Assembly: GCA_017546585.1 (NCBI GenBank)
Contig: JAFYWC010000006.1
Span: forward strand, 1 to 64,000
From: Bacteroidales bacterium
Lineage (GTDB): Bacteria > Bacteroidota > Bacteroidia > Bacteroidales > UBA932
Length of the DNA: 64,000 bases
Reading direction: 5' to 3'
Shown piece by piece: positions 34,812 through 43,772 of the stretch. Below the pieces are notes generated by a model, which ran no database searches, was not told the origin of the DNA, and saw nothing but the letters and a program-made list of their open reading frames with translations. The translations under genes were made by a program, and so were the position numbers. Position 1 is the stretch's first letter. Each line of letters opens with the position of its first letter.

Positions 34812-36725
34812 ATGAGACGAATACTTATAGAAATCGTATGTATAAGTCTCGGGGCTGCAGCTTTGCTGAACTTGTCATCCTGTGCTGATGACTTGCATAA
34901 CGAAGCGACTGAACCTTCCCGTTCATACGAGGTGGGATTCTATGCAGGAGATCCCCAGACACGTACAGAAATGCTCCCGAACGGCTTGTCTGCCGTATGG
35001 GATGACGATGACCAGCTGGCCGTATGGGCGGTCGGTTCAAATGGCGCATATGTGCTCTCCAAACAGATATTCAATACATATGGAACTGATGGACAGCGCG
35101 GCTTCTTTACTTCTGTTCTTGGAAGTGATATGCCTAAGGACAATTACACCTATTATTGTTGTTACCCTGTGCCGACAGCTGTGAGCGGTACATCTGTCAC
35201 TTTCAATCTTCCGTCCGTACAGGATGGCAAGGTGACCGGAGGTGCGGATATAATGATTGCCACTCCTGTGGTACACGGTCCGTTGGCGCCTGTTGAAGAT
35301 CCTGATGACCATTCTGTAATGAGAATGGAGATGAACAGGTTGATGCATCAGTTCAGATTCTATGTCCCACAGGAGGACGCTCTCCTCGGCGATGAAAAGA
35401 TCGAGCGTATCCTTATGACTTTCCCTACTGCGGTTGCCGGAAATGTCACTCTGGATCTCGCTGATATTCAGGCTCCTGCACAGTTAACTGACGGTCAGAC
35501 TTATGTCGAAATGAATCTTTCCCAGCCTATCGGAGTGTCGCATAGTCAGGATATGGAATTTGCCTGCCTCGCAATGGCACCTGTACAGTTTGAGCAGGGG
35601 CAGTCCCTCCAGATCGTAAAGGCACTCACAGATGACAAGATCGCATTCTTCGATCCGATTGACCTCAAGGGAAAGAAGTGCGAGCCTGGTCACTCGACTC
35701 CGGTAATGCTCAAGGTCAGGGAACTGGTTGATTATGCCGGTATCATCTACCTTAATGTAGACACCAACAACCTTGGCGAAAATCCTAGAAAAATCACCTT
35801 CACGGCTCCTGCAGGATGCAACTGGGGAGACGGGGGAAGCAATGTCTATGTATACGATCCAGGCCGTGAGATCAAGGTTGGCGAGACAATCGCCATCAAG
35901 TTTGAAACAGACGTAGAGGCTTACAAGGCATTCAGCGATCAGGTGATCAATGTGACCTATGATACGGACAATGCTCTGATGAGCGAGACTCTCACAATGC
36001 CGTCGATCGACCGACAGGGCACTACATCATTGTCCCTCACAGTCCCTTATCTCTTGTTCGAAGACTTCTCCTGCATATATGCCGAAGGCGAAAGCTATGG
36101 CAACAACAGTTTTGCACAGGAAGACAGAGACCAGCCAGGCAACAGCCTTGACGGATGTATGTCGCATACCGGTTGGAATGCTTCAAGATATTGGACAACA
36201 GGAAACTGTATGCGTATCAATACACGCTATCAGTGCGTAAGTATGACAATTCCTCTTGTCAATATGACATTGACTTTCGCATCCTATCATCACGGAAGAC
36301 TGGACACTCCTCAGATGAGCGGTCTCAAGGACGGTAAGACAGTCGATCTCAAGCTGGTGTTCGATGCTGGTGGATATCTCCATAAGTCAAGCTCGTCAAC
36401 TGCTTCCGATATCAAGCTCTGCATTGCAACGCATAACAATGCAGGAGTCCTTGACGGAGTGCCTACAGGTACATCAGGACTTAATGAGACATATGAATCA
36501 TCATTGAATGACTTCGGTTCAAGACAGGATTCGCATCCTATGACAAGCGATTTCGGTGAGAGTGATTTCGATGCCTCATTCCCGACTTACGAGTCGTACC
36601 TGTCTGGCGCGACATCAGCTACCAGAATAGCGTTCTACTCGATATTCACAGGTGAGGAAGCATTCGCTTGCAATGCCGAATTCAATGTCTATATCGACAA
36701 TATAAAAGTACAGATTGCAAAATAA
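34812..36725 (+). CDS. Fimbrillin-like surface lipoprotein with C-terminal jelly-roll-like domain
   Basis: Lipoprotein of 637 residues, signal ending LSSC (Cys24) followed by ADD, an acidic surface-export-type signal. Residues 38-310 resemble the fimbrillin/Mfa-like fold: TRTEMLPNGLSAVWDDDDQLAVW, FTSVLGSDMPKDNYTYYCCYP, and a central RLMHQFRFYV block. A linker beta domain follows (about 315-410). The C-terminal part starts YLLFEDFSC (about 415) and continues with GWNASRYWTTGNCMRIN, a carbohydrate-binding-like beta-sandwich pattern seen in many Bacteroidota surface lipoproteins. First gene of a seven-gene cluster. No minor-fimbrin, chaperone or usher partners are present, so a genuine fimbria is unlikely; a surface adhesin or glycan-binding role is a guess from fold. 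Confidence 0.68.
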   Translation: MRRILIEIVCISLGAAALLNLSSCADDLHNEATEPSRSYEVGFYAGDPQTRTEMLPNGLSAVWDDDDQLAVWAVGSNGAYVLSKQIFNTYGTDGQRGFFTSVLGSDMPKDNYTYYCCYPVPTAVSGTSVTFNLPSVQDGKVTGGADIMIATPVVHGPLAPVEDPDDHSVMRMEMNRLMHQFRFYVPQEDALLGDEKIERILMTFPTAVAGNVTLDLADIQAPAQLTDGQTYVEMNLSQPIGVSHSQDMEFACLAMAPVQFEQGQSLQIVKALTDDKIAFFDPIDLKGKKCEPGHSTPVMLKVRELVDYAGIIYLNVDTNNLGENPRKITFTAPAGCNWGDGGSNVYVYDPGREIKVGETIAIKFETDVEAYKAFSDQVINVTYDTDNALMSETLTMPSIDRQGTTSLSLTVPYLLFEDFSCIYAEGESYGNNSFAQEDRDQPGNSLDGCMSHTGWNASRYWTTGNCMRINTRYQCVSMTIPLVNMTLTFASYHHGRLDTPQMSGLKDGKTVDLKLVFDAGGYLHKSSSSTASDIKLCIATHNNAGVLDGVPTGTSGLNETYESSLNDFGSRQDSHPMTSDFGESDFDASFPTYESYLSGATSATRIAFYSIFTGEEAFACNAEFNVYIDNIKVQIAK

Positions 36726-36747
36726 GATAAGATTCAAAACCAGTACA

Positions 36748-37479
36748 ATGAAACACTTGAAGACAATTCTTGGAATGTTGGTTCTGTTTGCAGCACTTTC
36801 GTGCACCAAGAACCAGATGGAAGGCAACGGTCAGGTGTCCTTTGTCTTGAACGGCGACTATGAGATCGCCGACTTGACCAAAAGCAATGTGTCACAGTAC
36901 ACGACTTTGCCGTCATCGGAAGATTTCAATCTTTCCATCGTAGATGCATCTTCTGCATCAGTATGGAAAGGAAAACTTTCTGAATGGGATTCTGCCACTC
37001 TTCTGAAGGCAGGAAGCTACAAGGTCACCGCTTCTTACGGTGATATGGAGGATGAAGGCTTCGACAAGCCTTTCTTCACAGGTTCTGCAGATTTCACTGT
37101 AGCCGGAGGTCAGACTTCCGAGGTACAGATTTCTGCACGTCTTGGAAATACAGTCATTATGATCGGCTGTACTGAGAATTTCAGAAATTACTACAAGGAT
37201 TACACATTCTCGCTCAAGAGAAACAACCAGCACATCGTCACTTTCACCAAGGATGAGACCAAGGCTGCTTTTGTCGACGGCTACAAGTTCACGCTTGAAG
37301 GCACACTGACAAGCGAGACAAAGACTCAGACCTTCAGCAAGGAGTATGCTTCTCTGAATGAAGCTACAGCATATTCCATCATGTTTGATGCGGCCAATGT
37401 AGGCGGCTCAAGCATTACAGTGACATTTAATGACAATGTTGAGACCATCGACCTCGGTGATCTTGAACTCAATGATTAA
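36748..37479 (+). CDS. DUF4493 lipoprotein (short)
   Basis: Lipoprotein of 243 residues, signal ending AALSC (Cys19). Nearly the whole mature part matches DUF4493, a Bacteroidota beta-rich domain: FNLSIVDASS, LKAGSYKVTASYGD, FDKPFFTGSADFTV and an N-terminal TKSN segment. A longer frame starts at 36715 but overlaps the upstream gene and breaks the signal peptide, so the ATG at 36748 is chosen. Function of the family is unknown. It is the first of three consecutive DUF4493 genes, which differ in what follows the domain; here little follows it. Confidence 0.72.
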   Translation: MKHLKTILGMLVLFAALSCTKNQMEGNGQVSFVLNGDYEIADLTKSNVSQYTTLPSSEDFNLSIVDASSASVWKGKLSEWDSATLLKAGSYKVTASYGDMEDEGFDKPFFTGSADFTVAGGQTSEVQISARLGNTVIMIGCTENFRNYYKDYTFSLKRNNQHIVTFTKDETKAAFVDGYKFTLEGTLTSETKTQTFSKEYASLNEATAYSIMFDAANVGGSSITVTFNDNVETIDLGDLELND

Positions 37480-37493
37480 GGGAGGATATTATT

Positions 37494-38732
37494 ATGAAGA
37501 AGATACTTGTTTTTGCGTCATCGGTTCTCGTTCTTTTGGCTTCTTGCCAGAAATCACCGGTGCATAATGCCAAGGGAGACGGCTTTCTCTCATTCGGAGA
37601 GTTCTCGCTTGAGGTTGACGAGGCAGTCGTGACCAAGGCAGATCCTGCAGGAGACAACTATTCAATCAGGATTCTCAATGATGAAGACATCATAGTTACC
37701 ACAACTACATATGCCCAAGTAAAGGAGAACGGTGACAAGATCACTCTTCCAGCCGGTGTATATACTTTGACTGCAAGTTCATTGGCAGGTGACGTGCCTA
37801 TGGCTTCTTGGGAGAATCCTATCTACGGAGTGTCAAAGAAGTTCATCATAAAGGCAGGTGAAGTCACAGAAATCGGAAATCTCACCTGTACACTCCTTCA
37901 GTGCAAGGTAACAGTGGATTACAGTGACGAGTTCCTTGCAGGTATTACAGGTGCCGGTGAGGCTACTGTTGAGGTGACTGCAGGTCATCCTTTGACATAC
38001 GCCTTGAATGCAGACGGCTCATATGACAAGAATGCAGGCTATTTCGCTGTAGGCGAGGGCAGTACAATGACTGTCATCTACAAGGGAAACTTTGGCGGAA
38101 AGAGTACAAGAATGCAGAAGACATTCACTGGAATCTCTGCAAAGCAGTGGCGCCAGATCAAGTTCATTCCTAAGAAGAATGAGCAGGGAGATGCGACTTT
38201 CGACATCGTAATCAATGACCTTATCTCTGATGAGGTGCTCAACAATACCGTAGATGCCAACGAAGAAGTGATCGGTGAAGATCCGGACGCACCTAAGGGT
38301 GACGGCGGCATCACTCTCGAATTCGATTATGATGCAGGCTGTGATGAGGAACTTACAGATCTTACCAATATGATCATCGTCCCTGCGGATGTGAGGGATA
38401 TGGCAATCAAGCTCAAGGCTACAGTACCTGGCGGTATCCTCAAGTTCTCAGTTGAGGTGCAGTCTGACAATACAGCATTCAACAATGCGCTTGATGCTGC
38501 CGGCGGAGCAGTGATCGACCTTATCAACCCTTCAGCTGCAAATGAGGTCATCTTCCAGGTGGTTCCGTTCCCTCACGGACAGGAACTCCTCGGACTTACA
38601 GAGGTCGCATTTGACTTGAGCGCAGCCCAGGATGCAATCATCAATTATAGAGGTGTTCATACATTCCTTATGACCATCGTTGACAACGCATTCTGTACTA
38701 ATAAGATACCTGTGACTATGATTGTAGAGTAG
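37494..38732 (+). CDS. DUF4493 lipoprotein with extra C-terminal beta domain
   Basis: Lipoprotein of 412 residues, signal ending LLASC (Cys18). Residues 25-250 match DUF4493 (VVTKADPAGDNYSIRI, ITLPAGVYTLTASSLAG, ENPIYGVSKKFIIKAGEVTEI). Residues 265-412 form an Asp/Ala-rich beta domain of the DUF4493 protein type without enzymatic motifs (MIIVPADVRDMAIKLKATVPGG, NKIPVTMIVE). It starts 14 nt after the previous stop and ends 13 nt before the next gene, so it is in one operon. No function can be assigned. Confidence 0.7.
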   Translation: MKKILVFASSVLVLLASCQKSPVHNAKGDGFLSFGEFSLEVDEAVVTKADPAGDNYSIRILNDEDIIVTTTTYAQVKENGDKITLPAGVYTLTASSLAGDVPMASWENPIYGVSKKFIIKAGEVTEIGNLTCTLLQCKVTVDYSDEFLAGITGAGEATVEVTAGHPLTYALNADGSYDKNAGYFAVGEGSTMTVIYKGNFGGKSTRMQKTFTGISAKQWRQIKFIPKKNEQGDATFDIVINDLISDEVLNNTVDANEEVIGEDPDAPKGDGGITLEFDYDAGCDEELTDLTNMIIVPADVRDMAIKLKATVPGGILKFSVEVQSDNTAFNNALDAAGGAVIDLINPSAANEVIFQVVPFPHGQELLGLTEVAFDLSAAQDAIINYRGVHTFLMTIVDNAFCTNKIPVTMIVE

Positions 38733-38745
38733 GGAGGACTGCAAT

Positions 38746-40593
38746 ATGAAGAAGATTTTCTCGATCATAGCATTGGGACTTGCTCTGGGAGCAGTCTCGT
38801 GCGTAAAGCAGGATTTCTCGGAGAACAATGGCGAAGGAGTGCTTTGCGTCGATATGACAGTCGATGGAGTAACAAAGGCCATTTCTGAGGATGATCTCTA
38901 CAATACTGCCAAGGTAAACATCTACAAGGCAGACTTCAGCGGTCTCGTACGCTCTTATACATATTCACAGATACCTTCTCCGCTTTATCTTGCGGCTGAC
39001 AGATATCGTGTGGATGTCATTGCGGGTGAGGCAGCAGCACAGCAGCCGGCTGTCGCATCGTGGGACAGCAAAAGCTACAAGGGTTCACAGGAATTCGAGA
39101 TCATTGCCGATCAGGTGACTTCTGTCAAGGTCGTTGCCAATGTGAATAATGCCGTGACCAAGGTTTCCTTCGATTCTACCGTAGCAGAGAACTTCAAGTC
39201 AGGCTACACTATGACTCTCGCTCTCAGCGATGAGGCAGGAAGCCGTCTGACATATAGTGCAGACAAGTCAGGAGCAGAAGGATATTATATTGTGACAGAC
39301 CTTTTCGAGCCAAGCTTCACCTGGACTTTCACAGGTGCGCTCGCAAAAGACGGTTCGACATTCACTAAGACAGGTGTCATCGAAAACGTTCAGCCGGGCA
39401 AACTGTACAATATGAACCTTGTATACACAATCAAGGATGGTGACCTTGAGTTCTCGCTCTCGGTTGACCGCACTACTGAAGTTGTGGATGACACAATCAT
39501 CTTCGAACCAGTGACAACAGGACTTGCTCCGTCATCGGTGTATGAGATCTGGGCAACCCGCGCTACCGTACACGCTGATGTCGACGCTTCAGACAGCGAG
39601 GGCAAGACTGTGCAGTTCGGTTATTCGTCGAACGGCGGATCTTCTTGGACCTACGTAGATGCGCAGCAGGAAGCTGACGGTACCTGGTCAACTCAGCTTA
39701 CAGGCCTTACGCCATCGACAGAGTACACATATGCGCTTGTGATCGACGGTGTTCATAACGGTGACACAATGACCTTCACAACAGAGTCTGCTCCGAACCT
39801 TCCAAATGCAAGCTTCGAGTATGTGAGCAAGGTTTCAGGCGAGGACTACTATAAGTTCTACGATCCTAACTGTGGAGTGGCTGATGCTTCATATATGTTC
39901 TGGGGCTCAGGTAACGGCGAGGGATCCGAGGGCGTCAAGGGTTCTGCAAGTATGGGTATCGTGATTACCACTGTCGATACTTCCGACAAGGTGGACGGCA
40001 ACCAGTCAGTAGTGGCTCAGACATCGTCAATGGTCGGAATGCTTGCTGCAGGTAACCTTTTCACTGGTCAGTTTGCAGGCCTTGTAGGTACAAGCGGAGG
40101 TATGGTGAACTTCGGCCGTCCGTGGACAAGCCGCCCTTCAGCCTTGAGGATATGGTGCAAGTATTCTACAGGCAAGTTCAACATCGTGAACAACAATAAC
40201 CTCGGAGTTTCTACAAGCGACTATGACCGTGCACAGATCAAGGTTGCTGTCGGAACTTGGGATTACAAGAAATATGGCGGAACAAAGGACAGCCCTGTTC
40301 ACGTAAACACTACCGATGAGTCGACATTCGTGGATTTCTACACTGATCGCAGCACAATCGCAAACGGTGATGTAATCATCTACAATGACGGATACTCGAT
40401 CAATAAGGGAGCAAAGGTTACAGCGACAACAACAGGATGGATCGAATACATCATCCCTCTTGAGTACCGCAATCTCAACGCTTATCCTACCCATATCGTC
40501 ATATCTTGTGCAGCATCCCAGTTCGGAGACTACTTTACCGGTTACGACAAGACTAAGCTCTGGATCGACGCAGTTGAGCTTATATATGAATAA
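38746..40593 (+). CDS. DUF4493 - Fn3-like - PCMD lipoprotein
   Basis: Lipoprotein of 615 residues, signal ending AVSC (Cys19). Order: DUF4493 (about 25-250, with VTKAISEDD and KSYKGSQEFEIIADQVTSV), fibronectin-III-like domain (about 262-350, STEYTYALVIDG), and a C-terminal putative carbohydrate metabolism domain, PCMD (about 353-615: NASFEYVS, YYKFYDPNCG, MFWGSGNGEG, GQFAGLVGT, TKLWIDAVELIYE). PCMD is a beta-sandwich known from structural genomics; catalysis has not been shown, and glycan binding is the common guess. The Fn3-PCMD half is closely repeated in the gene at 42106-43770. Confidence 0.78.
   Translation: MKKIFSIIALGLALGAVSCVKQDFSENNGEGVLCVDMTVDGVTKAISEDDLYNTAKVNIYKADFSGLVRSYTYSQIPSPLYLAADRYRVDVIAGEAAAQQPAVASWDSKSYKGSQEFEIIADQVTSVKVVANVNNAVTKVSFDSTVAENFKSGYTMTLALSDEAGSRLTYSADKSGAEGYYIVTDLFEPSFTWTFTGALAKDGSTFTKTGVIENVQPGKLYNMNLVYTIKDGDLEFSLSVDRTTEVVDDTIIFEPVTTGLAPSSVYEIWATRATVHADVDASDSEGKTVQFGYSSNGGSSWTYVDAQQEADGTWSTQLTGLTPSTEYTYALVIDGVHNGDTMTFTTESAPNLPNASFEYVSKVSGEDYYKFYDPNCGVADASYMFWGSGNGEGSEGVKGSASMGIVITTVDTSDKVDGNQSVVAQTSSMVGMLAAGNLFTGQFAGLVGTSGGMVNFGRPWTSRPSALRIWCKYSTGKFNIVNNNNLGVSTSDYDRAQIKVAVGTWDYKKYGGTKDSPVHVNTTDESTFVDFYTDRSTIANGDVIIYNDGYSINKGAKVTATTTGWIEYIIPLEYRNLNAYPTHIVISCAASQFGDYFTGYDKTKLWIDAVELIYE
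39802..40590 (+). repeat. PCMD-encoding direct repeat, copy 1
   Basis: Similar over its length to 42973-43767, both at protein level (for example GQFAGLVGT, GGMVNFGRPWT, YDRAQIKVA, GGTKDSPVHVNTTD) and visibly at DNA level. Confidence 0.8.
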
Positions 40594-40602
40594 TACAATT
40601 TG

Positions 40603-41340
40603 ATGCGAAAGACAATCTTAATATCAATTCTGCTGTTCCTCGGTGCAATGAGCGCCGGGGCTCAGCAGTATGACCGTGGCTATGAGACTGTCCCTTCGTC
40701 GCCTTTCATCAAGAAGGGAACGTGGGGAATTGGCGGAACAGCCAGGTATTCACAGCACATCAATGATGCGAACAGCCTTCTGGTGATCAGCAATATCAAT
40801 TCCACTGGCTACAATGTCTCGGTGAATCCGAAGGTGATGTATGCCATCAAGGACAATATGGCTGTCGGACTGAAGTTCTCTTACGGACGCAATATGTTCG
40901 ATCTTGCTTCTGCCGACCTCGGCGTAGCAGGAATAGAGATGAATGCTGCTGATTGTTATCAGATCCAGCACAAATACAGCGCATTCGGAGTTTTCCGTGC
41001 CTTCATTCCGTTCGGTAACTCCAAGAGAGTTGCTATGTTTGCGGATCTTCACCTTGGTGGATCATTCAAGCAGGGCAAGGCCTTCAATGCAGGAGGAGAC
41101 CAGGTGTTCGGAACTTACAATCAGGCGTATTCGATTCAGCTTGGTGTAGACCCAGGATTCGTTGCCTTCCTTACAGACAGGTTGGCTGTAGAGATGAATA
41201 TCGGTGTGTTCGGAGTGAATTACCAGTGGGAAAACCAGATCCACAACCAGGTGGAGTACGGTAGTTCTGATTCTGCTTCAGCAGGATTTATGATCAATCT
41301 CCTGTCCGTAGGGGTGGGTATAGCTTACTATTTTCTATGA
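40603..41340 (+). CDS. Outer-membrane beta-barrel protein (tandem copy 1)
   Basis: Predicted outer-membrane protein of 245 residues: signal peptide (ending MSAGAQ) and alternating polar/hydrophobic strands such as WGIGGTARYSQHI, MAVGLKFSYGRNMF and INLLSVGVGIAYYFL, the last ending in a C-terminal aromatic-Leu pair. Length suggests 8-10 strands. It resembles the next gene product (KDN-AVG-KF-Y and ASADL/ATADL segments align), so the two arose by tandem duplication. The start is the ATG at 40603; a TTG three bases earlier is in frame but less likely. No transport substrate can be inferred; scaffolding of the neighbouring lipoproteins is one possibility. Confidence 0.68.
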   Translation: MRKTILISILLFLGAMSAGAQQYDRGYETVPSSPFIKKGTWGIGGTARYSQHINDANSLLVISNINSTGYNVSVNPKVMYAIKDNMAVGLKFSYGRNMFDLASADLGVAGIEMNAADCYQIQHKYSAFGVFRAFIPFGNSKRVAMFADLHLGGSFKQGKAFNAGGDQVFGTYNQAYSIQLGVDPGFVAFLTDRLAVEMNIGVFGVNYQWENQIHNQVEYGSSDSASAGFMINLLSVGVGIAYYFL

Positions 41341-42104
41341 TGAGGACAATAACAAGAATATTAGTAGCCTTGATTATGGCTATGGCGGCACTTCCAGCCG
41401 CAGGACAGGTTGTCCTTGGTTCGGAAATCACACCTATGGACACGACAAAGCAGAACAGGCTTACCAACCGTCTGATTGCTCCAAAGGGAGGATGGCAGTG
41501 CGGCCTTTCTGTGATGTATGCTGACTTCAATAGTGCAAACAGTGACTATATGCTTATGCTTCAGGGCCTTAGTGCAAGAGCTTCAATGCTCAAGCTTGCG
41601 CCTGAGGCTGCTTATACCTTCAAGGACAATCACGCAGTCGGCGTGAAGTTCAACTACCTCAAGGCTGGCGGAATGGTCGATGCGGCTACTGCGGACCTTC
41701 TCGGAAATCTCAGCCTTTCTGTGAGTGATGTAAGCGCTACATCCAACTCTATGGGTGGAGCTGTCTTCCAGAGAACATACATCGGAATAGACAAGCAGGG
41801 ACGTTTTGGCATATTCTGGGATTATATCCTGGGATACACCAGGTCTAAGACACAGTTTGCTGTAGGTGAGGGTGGATCTTCATATACTGTCAAGGAAAAG
41901 ATTAATTTCGCTTTTGCACCGGGAGTCGTATATTTTCCGATGAACAACGTATCTGTACAGGCAAACATTTCCATTGCAGATCTCTCATACGCTACAACTA
42001 CGGCATACGATGCTGAAGGGGAAGCGGGAACTCACAAGGGCTGGAAGGCACAGGCCGGCCTCAATCTGTTGAACCTGAGTTTCGGACTCACTATACATAT
42101 GTAG
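41337..42104 (+). CDS. Outer-membrane beta-barrel protein (tandem copy 2)
   Basis: Predicted outer-membrane protein of 255 residues with a signal peptide (ending LPAAGQ) and barrel-like strands (WQCGLSVMYADF, HAVGVKFNYLKAGG, FAPGVVYFPMNNVSVQANISI, LNLLNLSFGLTI). Homologous to the upstream barrel. Start and upstream stop overlap as ATGA (41337-41340), so the two are translationally coupled. A second Met directly follows and could be the true start. Together with the three upstream DUF4493 genes and the downstream PCMD gene it forms one plus-strand operon. Confidence 0.67.
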   Translation: MMRTITRILVALIMAMAALPAAGQVVLGSEITPMDTTKQNRLTNRLIAPKGGWQCGLSVMYADFNSANSDYMLMLQGLSARASMLKLAPEAAYTFKDNHAVGVKFNYLKAGGMVDAATADLLGNLSLSVSDVSATSNSMGGAVFQRTYIGIDKQGRFGIFWDYILGYTRSKTQFAVGEGGSSYTVKEKINFAFAPGVVYFPMNNVSVQANISIADLSYATTTAYDAEGEAGTHKGWKAQAGLNLLNLSFGLTIHM

Positions 42105-42105
42105 T

Positions 42106-43770
42106 ATGAGAAGAGCGATATTATCAATAGTATGTGCATTTGCATTCCTTACGGGATGTATTCACAATGACCTTCCTTATCCGGTTGTGGTGCCTAACAT
42201 CACATCTATGACTGTGCAGGATGCAGTGAAGGTTGAGATTGATTATGACTATCAGGTAGTGACAGTTTATGTGTCGGAGACTACTGACCTCAGCAAGGTG
42301 GTGATACAGTCTGTGGATTTTGACGTTGACTTTACTAAAGCTTCAATTCAGCTTCTCGGAGTCCACGATCTGACTTCTCCTCTGAAGTTCAATCTTTCCA
42401 CATATCAGGACTATGAGTGGACCATCAAGGCAGTAAGACCTATAGAAAGATATTTTACCGTTGCAGGACAGATCGGAAGTTCTGTCATCGACGACTACAA
42501 CTGCAGGGTTGTCGCAAACGTTTCGGCAGGAACAAACATAGCCAACCTTACAGTAACATCCCTCAAACTTGGTCCAAAGGACATCACTACATATTCTCCT
42601 GCTCCTGAGCAGATGAAGGATTTCACTATGGGACTCGAAGTCGATGTCACTGCATTCGGCAAGACCGAGACCTGGACCATCTACATTGAGGAGACTGATA
42701 TCAGCGTCGAGATCGTCAATGTAAACCCTTGGACCTCATCTGCATATGTTACAGCAATGGCTGTGGCAGGAAAGGAGACCGTATTCCACTACAGACCGAA
42801 AGGAACAGAGGAGTGGATGGATGTAGATGCAGCAGACGTGACTTCGGATGGAGGTACTTTCACAGCCGACATCAAAGGACTCCAGCCTTCTACAGAATAT
42901 GAGGTGTATGTGTCAAGCGGTGACGACAAGACTCCTTCAATGGAGTTCCTGACTGCTCCCGATACAAGAATCCCTAACGGAAGCTTCGAGTATGCAAGCC
43001 TTGTAAGCGGTTCAAACTATTACAAGTTCTACGATCCGTTCTGCGGAGTCGAGGAAGGTGAGACAATGTTCTGGGGATCCGGCAACGGAGAAGGTTCAGA
43101 GGGAGTCAACGGTTCTGCGAATATGGGTATCATCATCACTACCATCGATAAGCAGAGCAAGGTAGACGGAAAGCAGTCAGTATGCGCCCAGACAAGCCAG
43201 ATGGCTGGTATCCTTGCGGCGGGTAACCTCTTCACCGGTCAGTTTGCAGGCCTCGTGGGAACCGAGGGCGGTATGGTGAACTTCGGACGTCCTTGGACTA
43301 CCAGACCTCTTGCAGTCAAGCTTTATTGCCGTTATACCACATCCAATGTGGATATCATCGGCAAGAAGATGCCTCCGGGAGTTACACTTACAAAGAATGA
43401 CTACGATAGAGCTCAGATCAAGGTGGCTCTCGGTACCTGGGACTATAGGACATACGGTGGTACAAAGGATTCTCCAGTCCACGTGAACACCACAGATGCA
43501 AGTACCTTTGTCGACTTCAATAACGATCAGAGCACAATCGCCAACGGTGAACTCATCATTCACAAGGAAGGATATATGCTCAACGGTTCGTCAATGGTCG
43601 ACGCGGAGACCTGGGAGTGGGCTCAGTATACTATTCCTTTGAATTACCACACGATCGAGACGCTTCCAACACACATCATAATCTCCTGCGCAGCGTCACA
43701 GTATGGTGACTACTTCACAGGATGCAGTTCATCGAAGCTGTGGATCGATAAGGTGGAACTTGTCTACTAA
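42106..43770 (+). CDS. PCMD lipoprotein with N-terminal DUF5018-like and Fn3-like domains
   Basis: Lipoprotein of 554 residues, signal ending FLTGC (Cys18). It lacks DUF4493: residues 25-200 instead form two DUF5018-like beta repeats (each closing with a W-T-I strand, DYEWTIKAV and TETWTIYIEE). An Fn3-like domain follows (about 205-285, LQPSTEYEVYVSSG), then PCMD (about 290-554) closely like the one encoded at 39802-40590, with YYKFYDPFCG, MFWGSGNGEG and KLWIDKVELVY. Last gene of the cluster; only two bases separate its stop from that of the convergent permease. Function unknown; shared PCMD with different N-termini suggests two partners docking in one surface assembly. Confidence 0.75.
   Translation: MRRAILSIVCAFAFLTGCIHNDLPYPVVVPNITSMTVQDAVKVEIDYDYQVVTVYVSETTDLSKVVIQSVDFDVDFTKASIQLLGVHDLTSPLKFNLSTYQDYEWTIKAVRPIERYFTVAGQIGSSVIDDYNCRVVANVSAGTNIANLTVTSLKLGPKDITTYSPAPEQMKDFTMGLEVDVTAFGKTETWTIYIEETDISVEIVNVNPWTSSAYVTAMAVAGKETVFHYRPKGTEEWMDVDAADVTSDGGTFTADIKGLQPSTEYEVYVSSGDDKTPSMEFLTAPDTRIPNGSFEYASLVSGSNYYKFYDPFCGVEEGETMFWGSGNGEGSEGVNGSANMGIIITTIDKQSKVDGKQSVCAQTSQMAGILAAGNLFTGQFAGLVGTEGGMVNFGRPWTTRPLAVKLYCRYTTSNVDIIGKKMPPGVTLTKNDYDRAQIKVALGTWDYRTYGGTKDSPVHVNTTDASTFVDFNNDQSTIANGELIIHKEGYMLNGSSMVDAETWEWAQYTIPLNYHTIETLPTHIIISCAASQYGDYFTGCSSSKLWIDKVELVY
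42973..43767 (+). repeat. PCMD-encoding direct repeat, copy 2
   Basis: Second copy of the PCMD-coding segment, about 3.2 kb from copy 1, with the two barrel genes between them. Similar but clearly diverged. Confidence 0.8.
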
Positions 43771-43772
43771 GA

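Noticed and set aside
34812..37479. Type V fimbrial (Fim/Mfa) operon
   Set aside because: Only a fimbrillin-like fold is seen; no anchor, tip or regulatory fim genes, and the following genes are DUF4493 and PCMD proteins.
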